Positions 8,611-20,634 of a stretch of 64,000 bases of DNA are shown here, one piece after another. A model generated the notes under the pieces. That model worked only from the letters and a program-made list of their open reading frames with translations, did no database searches and had not been told where the DNA came from. Numbering within the stretch: position 1 is the first letter of the stretch; every line of letters begins with the position of its first letter. The translations under genes and the position numbers were made by a program. Source of the DNA: Paenibacillus sp. YYML68. GTDB taxonomy: Bacteria > Bacillota > Bacilli > Paenibacillales > NBRC-103111. The DNA is taken from assembly GCF_027923405.1 (NCBI RefSeq), contig NZ_BQYI01000001.1, positions 5,027,021-5,091,020 of the forward strand. The letters are read 5' to 3'.

Positions 8611-10100
8611 TGTCGTTGTCCTCCTGCATATCGAATTAGTAGAAGGGAGAGCACCAGCATCGCCAGTGACCCCCATAGCACTCCCGTAGCTCCAGCAGCA
8701 GCCTGCCCCTGTTCACGATCTACGTTGCGGGAATCAGGGCGCATCCGCGGCGCTGTATCCTTCGTCCATTCCTCCAGTCCAGCACGGTTTAAGCTTTCCA
8801 TAAACTGCATGCCCGGCGATTGGAAGAACAGCTGGTACGCCGGAATCGCAGTCGTCAGCCGCTGGAAGAACGGATTGATCACATAAGCGGTGTCGCTCGT
8901 TCCGTCTCGGTCAACATCGATGCCCCGGAACGCCTCCCAGTAGTTGCCCTGGAACGTGTTGTCGCGGCTATCGCTCGCCTCTGCCTCGATGACATTGCCC
9001 ATGAACTGGTTGCCTGTAAATTGATTACCCTCCGACTCCAGAAACTGCACGCCAATGAAGTTCCGTATGACCTCATTGTCCGTAAACACATTACGGTTCG
9101 ACTGCTCCACATACAAGCCGACACGGTTGCCCTCCGCCTTATTGCCATGAATACGCGACGTATGTACGTCGAAAAACAGCAGCCCCTGCGAATTAACACT
9201 CTCACTCTGCTTGACGAACGTATTGCTCTCCACCACCGCGTCATGAACCCCCATGACCATCGCTCCAGTCACGTTGTAAGCGCCTTGATTGCCGCTGATG
9301 ACTGTGCCATCTGTGTACATACAGTGGATGCCATATCGGGAATGCTCTATCTGATTTCCTTCTATTATATTGTTGTGACTGCTCTCCAGGTAAATGCCGT
9401 CGTTCATCTGGCTGATCGCATTATTCAATATTCGACTATCATGCACCTCGAACAGATCGATACCATTGCCACGCTCGGACATTGGCATCTGCTCCTGCCC
9501 AGACGCCTGCTTACGAACGATGCTCAGTCGCTCCAGTACATGACGCTCGCTGTCACGGAGCACGATACCGTTCCCTTCCGTCTCAATGTCCAAGTCTAGC
9601 AGCCTGGCACGACTTCCGGTCACAAGGACAGCAGCCTGCTGGCCTGCACCGGACTGCTCGATCCGCAGCCCTTGCAGCCGCACGTCCTCGGCCGTAATGG
9701 ACATGGCCGGCTCTCCGGACTCATTCCGAACGACCACATTTCCCTCCGCTATAATATGAAGCGGCTTGTCCACCTTGACAGGTCCAGCATAGAGACCGTC
9801 GCTCAGCCTCAGAGCTGCCCCTCTAGGTGTCTGGTCGACCAGCTGCTGCAGACTAACCTGCTCCGATCGAGCCGCTGCTGCTCCCTCTGCGACAGGCTGT
9901 TGAACAGCAGAGACCAGATTAACAACGGCGGATGGTTGGACAGCTAAGGCCGGGGCAACAGCCGCACCCGCAGCAGCAGCATCGACAGAAGCTGCACTTG
10001 CGCCAGCTACCAACGGTACAGACCAAGCTAAGCCCACTCCCAGCACCAGCCACACGATGCAAGCTGGACATGACCGTTTGCAACTCCGCTCGTCCCTCAT
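8607..10100 (-). CDS. nosD: NosD-like parallel beta-helix copper-accessory protein
   Basis: A 497-residue exported protein: signal peptide in the first 35 residues, an Ala/Val-rich spacer, then right-handed beta-helix (NosD/CASH) repeats over about 90-420 with many N-x-I and G-N-x-F turns such as SHNNIIEGNQIEHS. A C-terminal hydrophobic segment (GSLAMLVLSLLLI) anchors it, which is less usual for soluble Gram-negative NosD. It follows the YtkA-like lipoprotein gene with a 4-bp overlap. It presumably docks with NosFY outside the membrane. Confidence 0.88.
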   Translation of the reverse strand: MRDERSCKRSCPACIVWLVLGVGLAWSVPLVAGASAASVDAAAAGAAVAPALAVQPSAVVNLVSAVQQPVAEGAAAARSEQVSLQQLVDQTPRGAALRLSDGLYAGPVKVDKPLHIIAEGNVVVRNESGEPAMSITAEDVRLQGLRIEQSGAGQQAAVLVTGSRARLLDLDIETEGNGIVLRDSERHVLERLSIVRKQASGQEQMPMSERGNGIDLFEVHDSRILNNAISQMNDGIYLESSHNNIIEGNQIEHSRYGIHCMYTDGTVISGNQGAYNVTGAMVMGVHDAVVESNTFVKQSESVNSQGLLFFDVHTSRIHGNKAEGNRVGLYVEQSNRNVFTDNEVIRNFIGVQFLESEGNQFTGNQFMGNVIEAEASDSRDNTFQGNYWEAFRGIDVDRDGTSDTAYVINPFFQRLTTAIPAYQLFFQSPGMQFMESLNRAGLEEWTKDTAPRMRPDSRNVDREQGQAAAGATGVLWGSLAMLVLSLLLIRYAGGQRQ

Positions 10101-10501
10101 GAGACCGTCAGCTCTCGCTTCTTCGTAATGTGCAGCTCCCCTTCATACACATGTATATACAACGTATACGTACCCGCCTGATCGAACGTATGCTCGATCT
10201 CGTACTGGCCGTCTATGAGCCTCGCATCCTTCAGCTGCGGCAGGCTACGCTTATCCGGCTTACGAATATCGAATTGCACCTTCAGCTCCTTCGTCGGGGT
10301 AAGCCCCGTGAGCTGTGCCCGAACCTTAGCCGACTGCCCCTTCTGCACCGCAGGCGGATCGGTAACCAGCTCGACCTTGACGCTCGTCGGGTCCGTTCCT
10401 TGCGGTCCTGAGGCACAGCTGGCCAGCAACAGCGGAAGCATGACCGTCACGATGACGAGCAGCAGGCCGACAGATCGGAGCCTTGTTCTCCATACCAACA
10501 A
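10097..10501 (-). CDS. Small YtkA/FixH-like lipoprotein
   Basis: A 134-residue lipoprotein. The start is TTG at 10501, 7 nt after GGAGG; no in-frame ATG has an SD. Signal peptide with lipobox LASC at about residue 29, then a single Ig-like beta domain with AGTYTLYIHVYEGE, resembling the YtkA-like family often found near copper and cytochrome oxidase assembly genes. First gene of the nos-type operon. The role is inferred to be extracellular copper or heme-copper enzyme assembly. Confidence 0.75.
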   Translation of the reverse strand: MLVWRTRLRSVGLLLVIVTVMLPLLLASCASGPQGTDPTSVKVELVTDPPAVQKGQSAKVRAQLTGLTPTKELKVQFDIRKPDKRSLPQLKDARLIDGQYEIEHTFDQAGTYTLYIHVYEGELHITKKRELTVS

Positions 10502-10647
10502 GAGATTTCCTCCCCTCTTTTCCCTTTCCTTTTCTTCCCACCTCTATATTGTAAAGAACATGCCAAGTTTTAGTATGACTCGATCGGGCTATTCCTATGA
10601 ACATGCTGTGAACATCCTACTTCGAAGGAGCGCACACAGCACGAAGA

Positions 10648-10689
10648 GGCGGAAGAGACGATCGGCCTTGCAGCCGCGTCCCTTCCGCC
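10648..10689 (-). terminator. Large hairpin downstream of eno
   Basis: A 13-bp stem (10648-10660 with 10677-10689, one mismatch-like G:U) with a GC-rich inner loop lies 27 bp after the eno stop. The sequence after it is only moderately T-rich. It probably terminates or stabilises the glycolytic transcript. Confidence 0.6.
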
Positions 10690-10715
10690 TTATATCGTGT
10701 TCGATGACAATATTC

Positions 10716-12014
<1,299 letters not shown>

Positions 12015-12059
12015 TTAAACACTCCTTATCCATATTCGTAAGTTTTATCGTTCGGCAAA

Positions 12060-13604
12060 CTATTCGCGCCCAGCAACGAGCGACGTTCCGGTCATCTCCT
12101 CAGGTCTAGCGACGCCGAGATACTCCAGAGCCGTAGGGGCAATATCTGCCAATATGCCATCGTCTCTTAGTTTAACACGATTGTCCGTCACAATGAAAGG
12201 CACCGGGTTCGTCGTGTGTGCCGTATTGCGGGAGCCGTCCGGATTCGTCACAACGTCCGCATTCCCGTGGTCCGCTGTAATGAGCGCAACGCCGCCCTTC
12301 GCAATAATCGCATCCACAACCTTGCCGAGGCAATCGTCCGTCGCTTCTACCGCCTTGATCGTCGGCTCGAGCAAGCCCGAATGTCCGACCATGTCCGGAT
12401 TCGCGAAGTTCAAGATGATCACATCGTGATTCTCCGCTTCGATCTCCGCCACCGCAGCAGCAGCGAGCTCATAGGCGCTCATCTCCGGCTGCAGGTCGTA
12501 CGTCGCCACCTTCGGCGAGTTGATCAGAATGCGCGTCTCGCCCGGAAGCTCGACATCACGTCCGCCGCTGAAGAAGAACGTCACGTGCGGATATTTCTCC
12601 GTCTCGGCCATGCGCAGCTGCTTCAGGTTGTTCTGTGCGAGCACCTCGCCGAGCGTGTTGTCGAGGTTCTTCGGCTTGTAAGCGACGTAGCCGCCCACTG
12701 TCTCGCTGAACAGCGTCAGGCAGACGTAGTACAGGTCGCTAGGCGCCTGACCGCCACGGTCGAAGCCGCGGAAGTCGCTGTTCGTGAATACTTGCGACAG
12801 CTGGATCGCACGATCCGGACGGAAGTTGAAGAACACGACCGCATCGCCGGACTCGACCAGCCCTACAGGTGTGCCGTCCTCCTTGACGATGACGGTCGGC
12901 ATGACGAACTCGTCATATACCGACTGTACGTACGATTCGGTAATCGCCTGCAGCGGGTCCTGATGCGTCGGTCCGTCTCCGTATACCATCGCGCGGTACG
13001 ACTTCTCCGTACGCTCCCAGCGCTTGTCGCGATCCATCGCATAGTAGCGGCCCTGAACGGTCGCAATACGGCCGACGCCGAGCTCGGCGATCTTCGCCTG
13101 CAAGCCCTTCATGTACGCCGCCGCACTATCCGGCGCTACGTCGCGACCATCGAGGAACGCATGAATGTACACATCGTCGAGCTCTTCCTTCTTGCACAGC
13201 TCCAGCAACGCATACAGGTGCTCGATGTGGCTATGTACGCCGCCGTCAGACAGCAGACCGTACAGATGCAGCTTCTTGCCGTTCTGCTTCGCATGACGCA
13301 CCGCACCGATCAACGTCGAGTTGTCGTAAAATTCGCCCTCGCGAATCGACTTCGAGATGCGCGTCAAGTCCTGATACACCGTACGTCCCGCACCGATGTT
13401 CAAGTGGCCGACCTCGGAGTTGCCCATCTGGCCCTCCGGCAAGCCAACCGCCTCGCCGCACGCGACGAGCGTCGTGTGCGGGTATTGGCTCCAATACCGA
13501 TCATAGTTCGGCTTCTTCGCTTGCGCGACAGCGTTGCCCTGCACGTCGCCGCGCAGGCCAAAGCCATCCAATATAATAATCGCTACCGGCTTCGGTCTAC
13601 TCAT
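12060..13604 (-). CDS. gpmI: 2,3-bisphosphoglycerate-independent phosphoglycerate mutase
   Basis: A 514-residue manganese-dependent mutase interconverting 3- and 2-phosphoglycerate. The N-terminal IIILDGFG metal site, catalytic serine in MGNSEVGH (Ser63), and the C-terminal ADHGNAD metal site are present. In spore formers this pH-sensitive Mn enzyme helps set the 3-phosphoglycerate store of the spore. It starts 1 bp after the tpiA stop. Confidence 0.97.
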   Translation of the reverse strand: MSRPKPVAIIILDGFGLRGDVQGNAVAQAKKPNYDRYWSQYPHTTLVACGEAVGLPEGQMGNSEVGHLNIGAGRTVYQDLTRISKSIREGEFYDNSTLIGAVRHAKQNGKKLHLYGLLSDGGVHSHIEHLYALLELCKKEELDDVYIHAFLDGRDVAPDSAAAYMKGLQAKIAELGVGRIATVQGRYYAMDRDKRWERTEKSYRAMVYGDGPTHQDPLQAITESYVQSVYDEFVMPTVIVKEDGTPVGLVESGDAVVFFNFRPDRAIQLSQVFTNSDFRGFDRGGQAPSDLYYVCLTLFSETVGGYVAYKPKNLDNTLGEVLAQNNLKQLRMAETEKYPHVTFFFSGGRDVELPGETRILINSPKVATYDLQPEMSAYELAAAAVAEIEAENHDVIILNFANPDMVGHSGLLEPTIKAVEATDDCLGKVVDAIIAKGGVALITADHGNADVVTNPDGSRNTAHTTNPVPFIVTDNRVKLRDDGILADIAPTALEYLGVARPEEMTGTSLVAGRE

Positions 13605-13605
13605 C

Positions 13606-14361
<756 letters not shown>

Positions 14362-14378
14362 CTATCGTCCTTCCGTTC

Positions 14379-15560
14379 TTATTTATCGTTAAGTGCTACG
14401 ACGCCCGGCAATGCCTTGCCTTCCATGAATTCCAGGGATGCGCCGCCGCCTGTGGAGATGTGGTCCATCTTGTCAGCCATGTTGAACTTCTCAACAGCTG
14501 CTGCGGAATCGCCGCCGCCGATCACCGTGTAAGCGCTAGTCGTAGCGCAAGCCTCAGCTACAGCACGCGTACCATGGGAGAATGGCTCCATCTCGAACAC
14601 GCCCATTGGCCCGTTCCATACAACGAGCTTCGACTCCGCGATCACCTTCGCATAACGCTCGCGTGTCTCTGGACCGATGTCGATGCCTTCCCAGTCAGCT
14701 GGAATGCCGTTTACAGGTACGATTTGCGTATTCGCAGTCGGGCTGAAATCATCGGTTACGACGATATCGCTCGGCAGCATGAAGTTGACGTTCTTCTCCT
14801 TCGCCTTCGCGAGGAAGCTCAGTGCGAGATCCAGCTTCTCGTTGTCGACAAGCGACTTGCCGATCTCATTGCCCTGTGCCTTCAGGAACGTGTAGGACAA
14901 GCCTCCGCCGATGATGATGTTGTCTGCGATGTTGAGCAGGTTGTTGATCACCTCGATCTTATCCTTCACCTTCGCGCCGCCGACGATCGCAGTGAACGGA
15001 CGCTCTGGATTGTTCAGCGCCTTACCGAGTACGTCCAGCTCCTTCTCCATCAGAAGACCGGATACAGCTGGCAGATGATGCGCGATACCTTCCGTCGAAG
15101 CGTGAGCACGGTGAGCAGCGCCGAACGCATCGTTCACATACAGGTCAGCCAGCTCTGCAAAAGCTTTCGCCAGCTCCGCATCGTTCTTCTCTTCGCCTGC
15201 GTAGAAACGCACATTCTCAAGCAGCAGCACGCCTCCGTCCTGCAGCTCGGCTACCTGTGCCTTCACCGCATCGCCGATCGCCTCATCTGCCTTCGCTACC
15301 GGCTGGCCGAGCAGCTCGGACAGACGCGCAGCTACAGGAGTCAAGCGAAGCTCCTCGACAACCTCGCCCTTCGGACGGCCTAGGTGGCTCGCCAGAATAA
15401 CCTTCGCACCGCGCTCGGTCAAGTACTTGATCGTTGGCAGCGTCTCGCGAATACGCGTGTCGTCCGTAATGCTTCCATTTTCCAGCGGCACGTTGAAATC
15501 TACGCGCACGAATACCTTTTTACCGTTAACCTCAACGTCACGCAAGCTCTTCTTATTCAT
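14379..15560 (-). CDS. pgk: Phosphoglycerate kinase
   Basis: A 393-residue two-domain kinase making ATP from 1,3-bisphosphoglycerate. [11 protein letters not shown] is the family signature and [12 protein letters not shown] forms the C-domain nucleotide loop. The ATG follows GGGAGG. The gene is separated from gap by an unusually long 295-bp spacer that contains a hairpin. Confidence 0.98.
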   Translation of the reverse strand: MNKKSLRDVEVNGKKVFVRVDFNVPLENGSITDDTRIRETLPTIKYLTERGAKVILASHLGRPKGEVVEELRLTPVAARLSELLGQPVAKADEAIGDAVKAQVAELQDGGVLLLENVRFYAGEEKNDAELAKAFAELADLYVNDAFGAAHRAHASTEGIAHHLPAVSGLLMEKELDVLGKALNNPERPFTAIVGGAKVKDKIEVINNLLNIADNIIIGGGLSYTFLKAQGNEIGKSLVDNEKLDLALSFLAKAKEKNVNFMLPSDIVVTDDFSPTANTQIVPVNGIPADWEGIDIGPETRERYAKVIAESKLVVWNGPMGVFEMEPFSHGTRAVAEACATTSAYTVIGGGDSAAAVEKFNMADKMDHISTGGGASLEFMEGKALPGVVALNDK

Positions 15561-15855
15561 AACCGTCGCCTCCCAAGTTTAACTTATTGCAATTCAAGCG
15601 TCCGATCGACGCCAAGACGTTCCGTTCATCTTCTCTATATGTAAGTAATCCCGCTCCGAATACCGAATACCCAGCACTGCTTGCACATAAAAATTGTGGT
15701 CACGATTCTGCCCCTGCTCCAAGCGTTCACGAGAACGTTGCGGTCGGCTCCTGCGGCGACGCACCTGATCGCTCAGATGCATTCGCCGCGGCCGTTCGTT
15801 CGTTCAAGCTTCAGAGTTCAAGTTACAGTTCGTCACCACAATGGAAGGGTGAAGC
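15561..15855 (-). other. Long gap-pgk spacer with hairpin
   Basis: This 295-bp stretch has no convincing gene. On the minus strand a long near-perfect hairpin (stem of about 16 bp around 15762-15795, 4-nt loop) is not followed by a T run, so it looks like an RNA stability or processing element rather than a terminator. A smaller CGTTC-TCGT-GAACG stem-loop lies just downstream. A 62-codon frame here has no ribosome binding site. Confidence 0.45.
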
Positions 15856-16917
<1,062 letters not shown>

Positions 16918-17946
16918 TCAAGATGACAGCTGTCGAATGATCTCCTCGGCCGCGGCCTCATCGGTGACCAGCACGTCCTCATGCCCGTGCTTCAGCACGG
17001 CAATAATCGCCTCGGCCTTGCTGCGGCCGCCCGCGATGCCAATGACCGTATCCATCTCCTGAATATCCTCCATACGCAAGCCGACGGTAGGCATTCTGTG
17101 AAGAATGTTGCCCTCCCGATCAAAGTAATATCCGAACGCCTCCGCTAGAGCCCCGTCCTGGAGCAGCGTGGCCGTTGTGGCCGGGTCTACCTTGCGCCGT
17201 CTAGCCATTACCATAGCATCTCCCATGCCGTGTACGACCATCCTTGCCTGCCGGATGAACGCGATAATCTCGGTAATCGTCGCATCCTGCATCAGCGTCT
17301 GGTACGCTTCCTCGTTGAGGTGATCCGGTACATGCAGCAGCCGGTATCTCGCTCCAGCCTTCTTCGCCATCGTCGAAGCGATCGTATTCGCCTGGAAATC
17401 CACGCTCTCGCCGAGTCCTCCGCGCGCTGGTACGAACCAGCAGCTTCGCATCGGTGCAGTCGGCTGCAGATGATCGGCGACGACCGCCATCGTCGAGCCC
17501 CCTGTGACCGCGATGACCTCATGCTCCTTCACCAGCTTGCGCACAACAGCAGCCCCTGCGCGTCCGAGCTCCTTCTTCGTATGCGTAGACAGCTCCGAAT
17601 CGCCGGGCACGATGACGACCTGCTTCAGGTTGAAGCGCGTACGCAGTGTCTCCTCCCACTCCATCAAGCCGAACAGCTCCTTGAGCATCGGCTCGATCTG
17701 CTCGAGCAGCACCTCGCCCGCTTCTGTAATCCGCATGCCGGAGGCATCGATGTGAAGCAAGCCTTGCTCCTTCAAGTAATCCACTTCCGCACGCATTATA
17801 CGCTCGGTAGAGCCGATGGAAGCGGCGAGCGTCCGACGTCCGACCGTACCGGATACCATGATGTAGTGCAGTATCGCATACCGCTTCTTCATCGTATCGA
17901 GCAGATCAGGAACAAGCTGCTTCTGAACGTCCAGAATGTCCCGCAT
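16918..17946 (-). CDS. cggR: Central glycolytic genes regulator CggR
   Basis: A 342-residue SorC/DeoR-type repressor: N-terminal winged helix (about 30-90, with GRRTLAASIGSTERIMRAEVDYL) and a C-terminal sugar-phosphate-binding domain (TGGSTMAVVADHL). In B. subtilis fructose-1,6-bisphosphate releases CggR from its operator ahead of cggR-gapA. A matching operator lies 22 bp upstream. The start could be ATG 17946 or TTG 17949; neither has a strong SD. Confidence 0.95.
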   Translation of the reverse strand: MRDILDVQKQLVPDLLDTMKKRYAILHYIMVSGTVGRRTLAASIGSTERIMRAEVDYLKEQGLLHIDASGMRITEAGEVLLEQIEPMLKELFGLMEWEETLRTRFNLKQVVIVPGDSELSTHTKKELGRAGAAVVRKLVKEHEVIAVTGGSTMAVVADHLQPTAPMRSCWFVPARGGLGESVDFQANTIASTMAKKAGARYRLLHVPDHLNEEAYQTLMQDATITEIIAFIRQARMVVHGMGDAMVMARRRKVDPATTATLLQDGALAEAFGYYFDREGNILHRMPTVGLRMEDIQEMDTVIGIAGGRSKAEAIIAVLKHGHEDVLVTDEAAAEEIIRQLSS

Positions 17947-17967
17947 CAATCACACCGCTCTCTTCTG

Positions 17968-18003
17968 GGACACAAGTTGTCCCGGTGATACATTTTCAGT
18001 CCC
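17968..18003 (-). promoter_or_regulatory. CggR operator
   Basis: On the minus strand two direct repeats GGGAC-N6-TGTA and GGGAC-N6-TGTC are spaced 20 nt apart. This matches the known B. subtilis operator form CGGGAC-N6-TGTC in tandem. It lies between the promoter and cggR, where bound repressor would block elongation. Confidence 0.85.
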
Positions 18004-18055
18004 ACATACTCCAAAAAAGAAACTAAGCAGTTGCAACTCTCACTTAGCTGTTCCC

Positions 18056-18084
18056 ATTATAGTTCAAAATGTTGCCACATTCAA
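18056..18084 (-). promoter_or_regulatory. Sigma-A promoter of the glycolytic operon
   Basis: TTGAAT, 17 nt, TATAAT on the minus strand, about 50 nt upstream of the CggR operator. The perfect -10 box and optimal spacing fit a strong promoter for cggR-gap-pgk-tpiA-gpmI-eno. Confidence 0.85.
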
Positions 18085-18263
18085 GAGCCTGCATGCAGTT
18101 CGTTTCATCAAGCCGAATTGTGTGAGCAGTAAGGAAAGGTCAAACCGCTCCCACAAGCTTTTCAGTATGAAAAGGTATCCTTCGTAACGGTTGGTTTCGA
18201 ACACAGAGCCTGAGCTTCACAGCACATAAATATATTAGAATTGAAGGACCTACAGTAGGTAGC

Positions 18264-18617
18264 ATGAAAAATGCAAGATCAATGGCAACGTATAAAGGAC
18301 ATATCAATAACATGGATACCTATATAAATAATTATATGCAGGCACCTACATGGCCGGAAGTGATCGGGTATGGAACTGCCTTGGTGGGCTTAGCAACAAT
18401 TGTTGCTGGATATGCATCTGGGCCAACAAGATGGGTCACGATTGTGTTATATTATGCTGGTGCTCTGTCCACATTTGCTGGGCTTACTTCGACAGCTTAT
18501 TCAACATATTCAAGAATGCAACTAAGCAAAACAGCAGCTCAGTACATGGAAAATGCAAGAAATATGAATTTTATGGCGGAGGAAGTTACTGGGAGAACCA
18601 TACTGTTTCCGAGGTAA
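18264..18617 (+). CDS. Small membrane protein, unknown
   Basis: A 117-residue protein not recognised. The middle has two hydrophobic helices (about 34-53, VIGYGTALVGLATIVAGYA, and 59-82, around VLYYAGALSTFAGL), flanked by polar ends. The start ATG is preceded by GTAGG, a weak SD. Codon use is AT-rich compared with the glycolytic genes. It opens the accessory region and lies 92 bp before another small membrane protein in the same direction. Confidence 0.5.
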   Translation: MKNARSMATYKGHINNMDTYINNYMQAPTWPEVIGYGTALVGLATIVAGYASGPTRWVTIVLYYAGALSTFAGLTSTAYSTYSRMQLSKTAAQYMENARNMNFMAEEVTGRTILFPR

Positions 18618-18709
18618 ATGCTTTTTGATAAAATCAAATGAAATATGGGCGTCGGTTAGAAATACCGACGCTCTTCACTTACATCCAGGAAAGAAGAGGG
18701 AATACCAGC

Positions 18710-18919
18710 ATGAAAAATATAAAGTTAAGAATGATCTGGATAATACCTCAAATATTTTTAGCCATAATCAATTTTTTATTGCTAGGCTTTACTATAGAGA
18801 ATTGGCCGTATCTAGGTAATTCCAAACCGCTCTATATTACAATGTGCGTTCTGCTGTTCTTAGTAATTATGTTAGGAGTTTATAAAATAGTTGATTGGAT
18901 TAAAAAAGGTAAGATGTGA
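18710..18919 (+). CDS. Small two-helix membrane protein, unknown
   Basis: A 69-residue protein starting at ATG 18710, 9 nt after GAGGG; an upstream in-frame ATG lacks an SD. Two hydrophobic segments, IWIIPQIFLAIINFLLLGF and ITMCVLLFLVIMLGVY, end in a basic tail (KIVDWIKKGKM). It follows the 117-residue membrane protein and the two may form a unit, for example toxin/immunity or stress proteins. No family is recognised. Confidence 0.5.
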   Translation: MKNIKLRMIWIIPQIFLAIINFLLLGFTIENWPYLGNSKPLYITMCVLLFLVIMLGVYKIVDWIKKGKM

Positions 18920-19069
18920 AAAGACAACTCCCCATAAAACTTCCGTCCAAGCCCCAATTGTAGTTTCCTTCCCTGCTCTTACCGTCACAGGCTATCCGAA
19001 TGATAGGCATTGATTGTGGCCCAAAGAGGTGTTGAGGTAGGCGACCTCCAACATTTTGACTAAAGGTAA

Positions 19070-19234
19070 GTGGTTTGGGACATCGATGTAAAGAGCTATT
19101 TATTACGATGCGAGGACGGCTTGCCGAAAGCCGACCGGCCTGACGGCTGCAAGCAATGTCACTCCAATCGCAAGCCTCATCGGTACGGGAAGTTTACGCG
19201 TATGCTGCACACGTTGGATGAGGATTTATGTTAA
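19070..19234 (+). pseudogene. Fragment of a zinc-ribbon transposon-type protein
   Basis: A 54-codon frame from GTG 19070 reads VVWDIDVKSYLLRCEDGLP, then DGCKQCHSNRKPHRYGKF, and stops. The C-x2-C plus HRYG pattern is like the N-terminal zinc ribbon of DUF6431/transposase-type proteins that are normally several times longer. No ribosome binding site was found. I take it as a decayed remnant; the family assignment is from memory and uncertain. The rest of the stretch 18920-19239 holds nothing recognisable. Confidence 0.35.
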
Positions 19235-19239
19235 GCCAT

Positions 19240-19476
19240 TTACTGTCTTCTCCATTCCAAGACTAGATTATCGAGGAACAAGAGTAAGCTCTGAATTTCA
19301 TCACTGATCTCTCGGCGCTGCTCTTGAATCGTATTTGCTTGGCTATGCTCAAGAGCCAGCTTGCAATGCTCCCGAGTAATCGATAAGAGCATCTGCGTCT
19401 GGGTATCGTCCAGTTCGATACCGACCAGTGAATCGCAGTACGATTCGCTTAAACCCTGGCAAGTCTGAGCAGTCAT
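19240..19476 (-). CDS. Small helical protein, unknown
   Basis: A 78-residue acidic, mostly helical protein with four cysteines or fewer (TCQGLSESYCDSLV near the start, EHCK in the middle) and a C-terminal amphipathic helix. ATG 19476 follows GGGAGG at 7 nt, which makes translation likely. No membrane segment and no family recognised. Upstream lies the degenerate tmRNA-like sequence at 19531-19578, so this gene may have arrived with an element that used that site. Confidence 0.55.
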   Translation of the reverse strand: MTAQTCQGLSESYCDSLVGIELDDTQTQMLLSITREHCKLALEHSQANTIQEQRREISDEIQSLLLFLDNLVLEWRRQ

Positions 19477-19530
19477 AAGGAAACCTCCCTAGTAACAAGT
19501 TTGTTGCATGTTGCCTTATTCGAGAGGAAG

Positions 19531-19578
19531 ATCACGCCACGCTTGCTTCTGCGGGTGTAGTCATGGTTTTGATGTCAC
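19531..19578 (-). repeat. Degenerate tmRNA 3'-end-like repeat (copy A)
   Basis: These 48 bases align without gaps to 20541-20588 with 38 identities, in the same orientation and exactly 1010 bp away. They match the D-stem/loop to T-arm approach of tmRNA but lack the T-arm and acceptor end. They look like an old attachment site of an element that integrates in ssrA. Confidence 0.55.
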
Positions 19579-19673
19579 TCGAGTACAGCCCAGTTTATAA
19601 TTGACAAAGTTCATATGAAATGATAACTTGGTGTAATACCCATTTTTGGGTCATGTTACAAGGGGTGCTTTAT

Positions 19674-20462
19674 ATGCTTTTACCTGTACACGAACGATTC
19701 GTGTGTCAAGCAAAGGAAAAACTAAGTCAAGATCAACGAGTTCGAGGTCTCCTTGCTGGTGGTTCTATGATGACGAACACCATGGATGAGTATAGCGATT
19801 TAGACCTTATCATCGTATATGACTTAGCCTACCAGGAGCAAATCATGAATCAACGGCTTCTCATTGCAGAAGGATTGGGCAATTTACTTTCTGGATTCAC
19901 AGGTGAACACGTTGGTGAACCTCGTATGGTTATTTGCTTATACGGACCTGAGCCACTGCATGTCGATCTTAAATTTGTAACATTGGAAGAGTTTGAAATA
20001 CGAATTGAAAACCCGCTTATTTTATGGGAAAAAGATCAGGAAATCAGTAAAATCATTAAAGAAACCTCGCCCTCACATCCATACCCTAATTCACAATGGA
20101 TAGAGGACCGCTTCTGGGTCTGGATCCATTACGGCACCACGAAGCTGGGAAGAGGAGAATGGTTTGAATTAATCGATCATATTACATTTATTCGCAGTGT
20201 TGTATTAGGTCCTTTGGTTTTGATGCGTAATGGTCAACTACCTAGAGGCGTTAGAAAGTTGGAACAATATGGAGTTAGCGAACTAGAAGAACTAAAAAAG
20301 ACCATTCCTTTACACGGTTTAGAAAGTTGCTACCATGCGTTAAAAAGCACTATCCACCTCTATCAACGCTTACGTCAACATTCTGATGTACTTATAAAAG
20401 AAGAAGCAGAACATGTTGCTATTGCTTACCTTGAAAAGGTGTATACTTCGTTGATTAAATAG
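19674..20462 (+). CDS. Nucleotidyltransferase-fold protein
   Basis: A 262-residue protein, started at ATG 19674 after AAGGGG. The motif LLAGGSMMTNTMDEYSDLDL (about 29-48) has the Gly-Ser and Asp-x-Asp of the polymerase-beta-type nucleotidyltransferases, and HVDLKFVT supplies the third acidic residue. The C-terminal half is helical. Relatives include aminoglycoside adenylyltransferases, but the substrate cannot be told. The gene is framed by the two tmRNA-like direct repeats, which suggests it came in as cargo. It is more AT-rich than its neighbours. Confidence 0.75.
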   Translation: MLLPVHERFVCQAKEKLSQDQRVRGLLAGGSMMTNTMDEYSDLDLIIVYDLAYQEQIMNQRLLIAEGLGNLLSGFTGEHVGEPRMVICLYGPEPLHVDLKFVTLEEFEIRIENPLILWEKDQEISKIIKETSPSHPYPNSQWIEDRFWVWIHYGTTKLGRGEWFELIDHITFIRSVVLGPLVLMRNGQLPRGVRKLEQYGVSELEELKKTIPLHGLESCYHALKSTIHLYQRLRQHSDVLIKEEAEHVAIAYLEKVYTSLIK

Positions 20463-20466
20463 AATG

Positions 20467-20495
20467 CAAAAAGAGCACCTAATACGGTGCTCTTT
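20467..20495. terminator. Bidirectional terminator
   Basis: A 10-bp stem AAAGAGCACC/GGTGCTCTTT with 6-nt loop. On the minus strand it is followed by TTTTT and lies just after the tmRNA 3'-end sequence, so it is probably the original ssrA terminator. On the plus strand it also closes the nucleotidyltransferase gene. Confidence 0.8.
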
Positions 20496-20505
20496 CTCAT
20501 GGTAT

Positions 20506-20590
20506 TGGTGGAGGCGAGGGGATTTGAACCCCTGTCCGAGATAACGCCACATAAGCTTCTACGGGTGTAGCCACAGATTTGATGTCACCC
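20506..20590 (-). pseudogene. ssrA: tmRNA (ssrA) 3'-end fragment (copy B)
   Basis: The minus strand reads like the last 85 bases of a tmRNA: GGTGACATCAAAT, GGCTACACCCGTAGAAGC, TTATGTGGCGTTATCT, then a T-arm AGGGG-TTCAAAT-CCCCT and the acceptor end GCCTCCACCA, followed by a T-tract terminator. The 5' half with the tag reading frame is absent; other genes occupy that place. This is what remains when an ssrA-targeting element displaces the original 3' end. An intact ssrA would have to be elsewhere. Confidence 0.8.
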
Positions 20591-20634
20591 TAGAATCGCC
20601 CCGTAGTTAACTGGTCTATTTCACACAATTGTCC

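Noticed and set aside
15594..15782. 62-codon frame in the gap-pgk spacer
   Set aside because: Starts inside a hairpin, lacks an SD and has no recognisable product.
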